A stretch of 64,000 nt of DNA, taken from positions 186,001 to 250,000 of the forward strand of contig KK211276.1 in assembly GCA_000621425.1 (NCBI GenBank), given 5' to 3'. Shown here piece by piece: positions 62,463 to 64,000 of this stretch. Positions within the stretch are counted from its first letter, which is position 1. Each line of letters begins with the position of its first letter. This DNA is from Lachnospiraceae bacterium AB2028 (GTDB lineage: Bacteria > Bacillota > Clostridia > Lachnospirales > Lachnospiraceae). Under the pieces are notes generated by a model, which was given only the letters and a program-made list of their open reading frames with translations, was not told the DNA's origin and ran no database searches. The position numbers were made by a program, and so were the translations under genes.

Positions 62463-62819
62463 TTATGCGATCTTGCCCTTAGCGAGCTCTGCAAGAGATG
62501 CAAAACCTTCTGCATCATTTACAGCCATCTCAGCCAGCATCTTACGGTTGATATCTACGCCTGCAAGCTTAAGACCATACATGAACTTGCTGTAAGAAAG
62601 TCCGTTCAGCCTTGCAGCTGCATTGATACGAGTGATCCACAGTGATCTGAACTGACGCTTTCTCTGCTTTCTTCCTTCATAAGAAGATGCAAGAGCTCTC
62701 ATTACGGACTGCTTTGCAATACGATACTGCTTTGATCTTGCTCCATAATAGCCCTTTGCTAACTTCAGTACTCTGTTATGTCTCTTCTTGGCATTTACGC
62801 CACCTTTAATCCTTGCCAT
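62463..62819 (-). CDS. rplT: 50S ribosomal protein L20
   Basis: 118 residues, standard length. [32 protein letters not shown] at the start is the long RNA-penetrating extension, and [37 protein letters not shown] the globular part (given in pieces). L20 is essential for early 50S assembly. In Firmicutes it represses its own operon by acting on the infC leader. It is the last gene of infC-rpmI-rplT, 61 bp after rpmI, before a strong terminator. Confidence 0.98.
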   Translation of the reverse strand: MARIKGGVNAKKRHNRVLKLAKGYYGARSKQYRIAKQSVMRALASSYEGRKQRKRQFRSLWITRINAAARLNGLSYSKFMYGLKLAGVDINRKMLAEMAVNDAEGFASLAELAKGKIA

Positions 62820-62880
62820 TTTTACGCCTCCAAATCTTTCTTTTTACTTATATGAAATAACTCAGTCTTATTCCCGTCGA

Positions 62881-63078
62881 TCAGATATACGGCAGGATCT
62901 TCTTCATATTCTTTGAATTGGTGATGTCTGTTACCGTTGACTGACGAAGAGTACGCTTTCTCTTTGTAGACTTCTTTGTCAGAATATGACTCTTGTATGC
63001 CTTGTTACGGATAAGCTTACCCGTACCGGACACTTTGAATCTCTTTGCTGCTGCTTTGCTGGTTTTCATTTTAGGCAT
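62881..63078 (-). CDS. rpmI: 50S ribosomal protein L35
   Basis: 65 residues, exact family size. [26 protein letters not shown] and [18 protein letters not shown] carry the expected basic pattern. L35 binds the 23S rRNA domain near the exit region. The order infC-rpmI-rplT and the spacing are conserved; it begins 28 bp after infC with a good ribosome site. Confidence 0.98.
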   Translation of the reverse strand: MPKMKTSKAAAKRFKVSGTGKLIRNKAYKSHILTKKSTKRKRTLRQSTVTDITNSKNMKKILPYI

Positions 63079-63106
63079 TTCTTTTTCCTCCTGAATTCTC
63101 CTGTTC

Positions 63107-63610
63107 TCAGCGCTTAGCTAAAAACATTGTCATAGTGCGCCCTTCTTGCTTCGGCGCCTTCTCAACTGTAGCGATATCCTTAAGCATTTCTGCGACATCG
63201 TCCAGAATATGTTTGGATGCTGACATATGAGCCATTTCACGACCACGGAATCTCAAAGTGAACTTTACCCTGTCGCCCTTGGTAATGAACTTTCTTGCAG
63301 CGTTTACCTTGGTATTAAGGTCATTGGTATCGATATTCGGAGAAAGTCTTATCTCCTTGATCTCAACCACATGCTGCTTACGCTTTGCTTCCTTTTCCTT
63401 GCGCATCTGTTCATAACGGTACTTGCCATAATCGGCTAACCTGCAAACAGGCGGCTTAGCGGTAGGCGCAACCATTATCAGGTCTACATCTGCCTCCTGA
63501 GCCATGTTCATAGCTTCCTGAATGGAAACCACACCGATCTGCTCACCGTGCTCACCTATAACACGCACTTCACTTTCACGGATCTGTCCGTTGATCAATA
63601 AATCGCTAAT
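63107..63610 (-). CDS. infC: Translation initiation factor IF-3, probable AUU start
   Basis: 167 residues from an ATT at 63610 (first residues [12 protein letters not shown]). GGAGGG at 63623-63618 lies seven bases upstream, the ideal spacing. A GTG at 63625 would swallow this ribosome site and add five residues unlike other IF3 proteins. The N-domain has [24 protein letters not shown], and the C-domain has [44 protein letters not shown] in pieces. IF3 checks start codons and keeps subunits apart. AUU starts of infC are known from E. coli and bacilli, where IF3 represses its own synthesis by discriminating against that codon. Confidence 0.93.
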   Translation of the reverse strand: MSDLLINGQIRESEVRVIGEHGEQIGVVSIQEAMNMAQEADVDLIMVAPTAKPPVCRLADYGKYRYEQMRKEKEAKRKQHVVEIKEIRLSPNIDTNDLNTKVNAARKFITKGDRVKFTLRFRGREMAHMSASKHILDDVAEMLKDIATVEKAPKQEGRTMTMFLAKR

Positions 63611-63687
63611 TGTCTTGCCCTCCACATATGCTCACGAACGGGATAATTAATCCTCTGTCCGCCACACGGCCTACCGGCCTATGCGTA

Positions 63688-63841
63688 ATAAAAAAGCGGA
63701 TACGTTACACAGCGCATCCACTCACGAAGTTTCTATATCATTCAACACTCATCGTGTCGTATAATGTTCAAAACTTAACACCTGAAACCCAATCGTCGCA
63801 GGGTGAGAGCAAATGCTCTGCTTGTTGTTGTACTTGCGTAC
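63688..63841 (-). promoter_or_regulatory. infC leader with terminator, candidate L20-type leader
   Basis: From the predicted start near 63841 the minus-strand leader runs about 150 bases to a terminator and another 60-odd bases to infC. It contains small helices AGAGC/GCTCT, CACCCTG/CAGGTG around an A/G-rich loop, and CACGA/TCGTG. The terminator stem is GTGGATGCG/CGTATCCGC (two G-U pairs, 63696-63721) followed by six T. In Firmicutes an L20-bound leader in this position folds so that the terminator forms when free L20 is in excess. I assign the family from gene context and layout rather than a confident sequence match. Confidence 0.65.
63696..63721 (-). terminator. Leader terminator upstream of infC
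   Basis: A 9-bp stem with two G-U pairs and an eight-base loop, followed on the minus strand by TTTTTT. It lies between promoter and first gene, so it is an attenuator. Confidence 0.8.
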
Positions 63842-63847
63842 CCGAGA

Positions 63848-63877
63848 AGAATACCACAAGTACATACCGTCCGTCAA
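63848..63877 (-). promoter_or_regulatory. Promoter of infC-rpmI-rplT
   Basis: On the minus strand TTGACG (63877-63872) and TATTCT (63853-63848) are 18 bases apart. The -35 is five of six to consensus. It begins about 24 bp after the aat stop codon. Confidence 0.7.
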
Positions 63878-63900
63878 GAGTTTTTTCTTACTATATATAA

Positions 63901-64000
63901 TTATCGAAGCAAATTTTCCATATACACTTCATAGGATATGTACTCACCGCCCATGCTTTCCAGGAAATCCGTATGAAACTGGCAGTCTATCATGGGAGTT
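63901..64000 (-). CDS. aat: Leucyl/phenylalanyl-tRNA-protein transferase, C-terminal end (5' part outside window)
   Basis: Only the last 32 codons are present, in a frame that stops with TAA at 63903-63901. The segment T-P-M-I-D-C-Q-F-H-T-D-F-L-E-S-M-G-G matches the C-terminal Aat signature (I-D-C-Q followed by H-x-x-S-x-G) that lies near the active site of these transferases. Aat adds Leu or Phe to N-terminal Lys/Arg of proteins, marking them for ClpAP-type degradation. The fragment is short, so the call rests on this signature. Confidence 0.7.
   Translation of the reverse strand, partial: TPMIDCQFHTDFLESMGGEYISYEVYMENLLR

Noticed and set aside
1-64000. CRISPR arrays, tRNA or rRNA genes, insertion sequences, prophage
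   Set aside because: No regularly spaced repeats, no cloverleaf or rRNA sequence, no transposase or phage gene was seen on either strand.

Overview
The window looks like a chromosomal segment of a motile, low-to-mid GC Firmicute, most likely a member of the Lachnospiraceae (Butyrivibrio/Roseburia-like). This is inferred from the gene order rimP-nusA-ylxR-ylxQ-infB-rbfA-nrnA-truB-ribF, the infC-rpmI-rplT operon behind a terminator-type leader, strong Shine-Dalgarno sequences, lipoprotein signal peptides, a CheV protein and two chemoreceptors, and several family-restricted proteins of unknown function. Nearly all genes lie on the minus strand. The exceptions are the SulP fragment at the left edge, a PHP-family histidinol phosphatase and a class A penicillin-binding protein. 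No tRNA, rRNA, CRISPR array, insertion sequence or prophage is visible.

Layout. Bases 1-930 hold the end of a SulP anion transporter and a striking foldback element of about 260 bp. Bases 933-9421 are a run of housekeeping genes (alkD-like, murI, rluB, lysA, ung, hisF, hisH) headed by a very acidic 911-residue membrane protein. Bases 9559-14372 carry cheV, a lipoprotein and a membrane-protein/response-regulator/histidine-kinase set. Bases 14469-29296 are information processing: nrdR, pnp, rpsO, then the nusA-infB operon, with an NlpC/P60 hydrolase and a Na/phosphate symporter between them. Bases 29335-32772 are the gap-pgk-tpiA glycolytic set with hairpins between the genes. Then come the PHP phosphatase, mgtE with an elaborate leader, and a chemoreceptor.

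Bases 37607-53210 are the accessory part. They hold an unknown 468-residue protein, a GNAT-like protein, and then a co-directional cluster: yigZ, an acyl-adenylating ligase, a stand-alone acyl carrier protein, two acyltransferase-like proteins of the GNAT/FemAB type, four tandem paralogous B12-type radical SAM proteins, and a separately promoted lipoprotein plus a fifth, more distant radical SAM protein. I read this as an undescribed biosynthetic pathway for a modified acyl product (lipid or acyl-amino compound). It is the best candidate for a new system here. The product is not deducible from sequence.

Bases 53242-64000 return to general functions: a class A PBP, an SH3 membrane protein, a protein made of PAS-like repeats with no output domain, a PepD-type dipeptidase, a second chemoreceptor, and the infC-rpmI-rplT operon. 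That operon has a clear promoter, a leader terminator and, very probably, an AUU start for infC. The C-terminal end of an Aat-type aminoacyl-tRNA protein transferase lies at the right edge.

Regulatory signals worth attention are the mgtE leader (a 30-codon upstream ORF, a possible antiterminator and a terminator that also hides the Shine-Dalgarno sequence), the infC leader, a likely leaderless NlpC/P60 transcript, and stems flanking pnp and the glycolytic genes.
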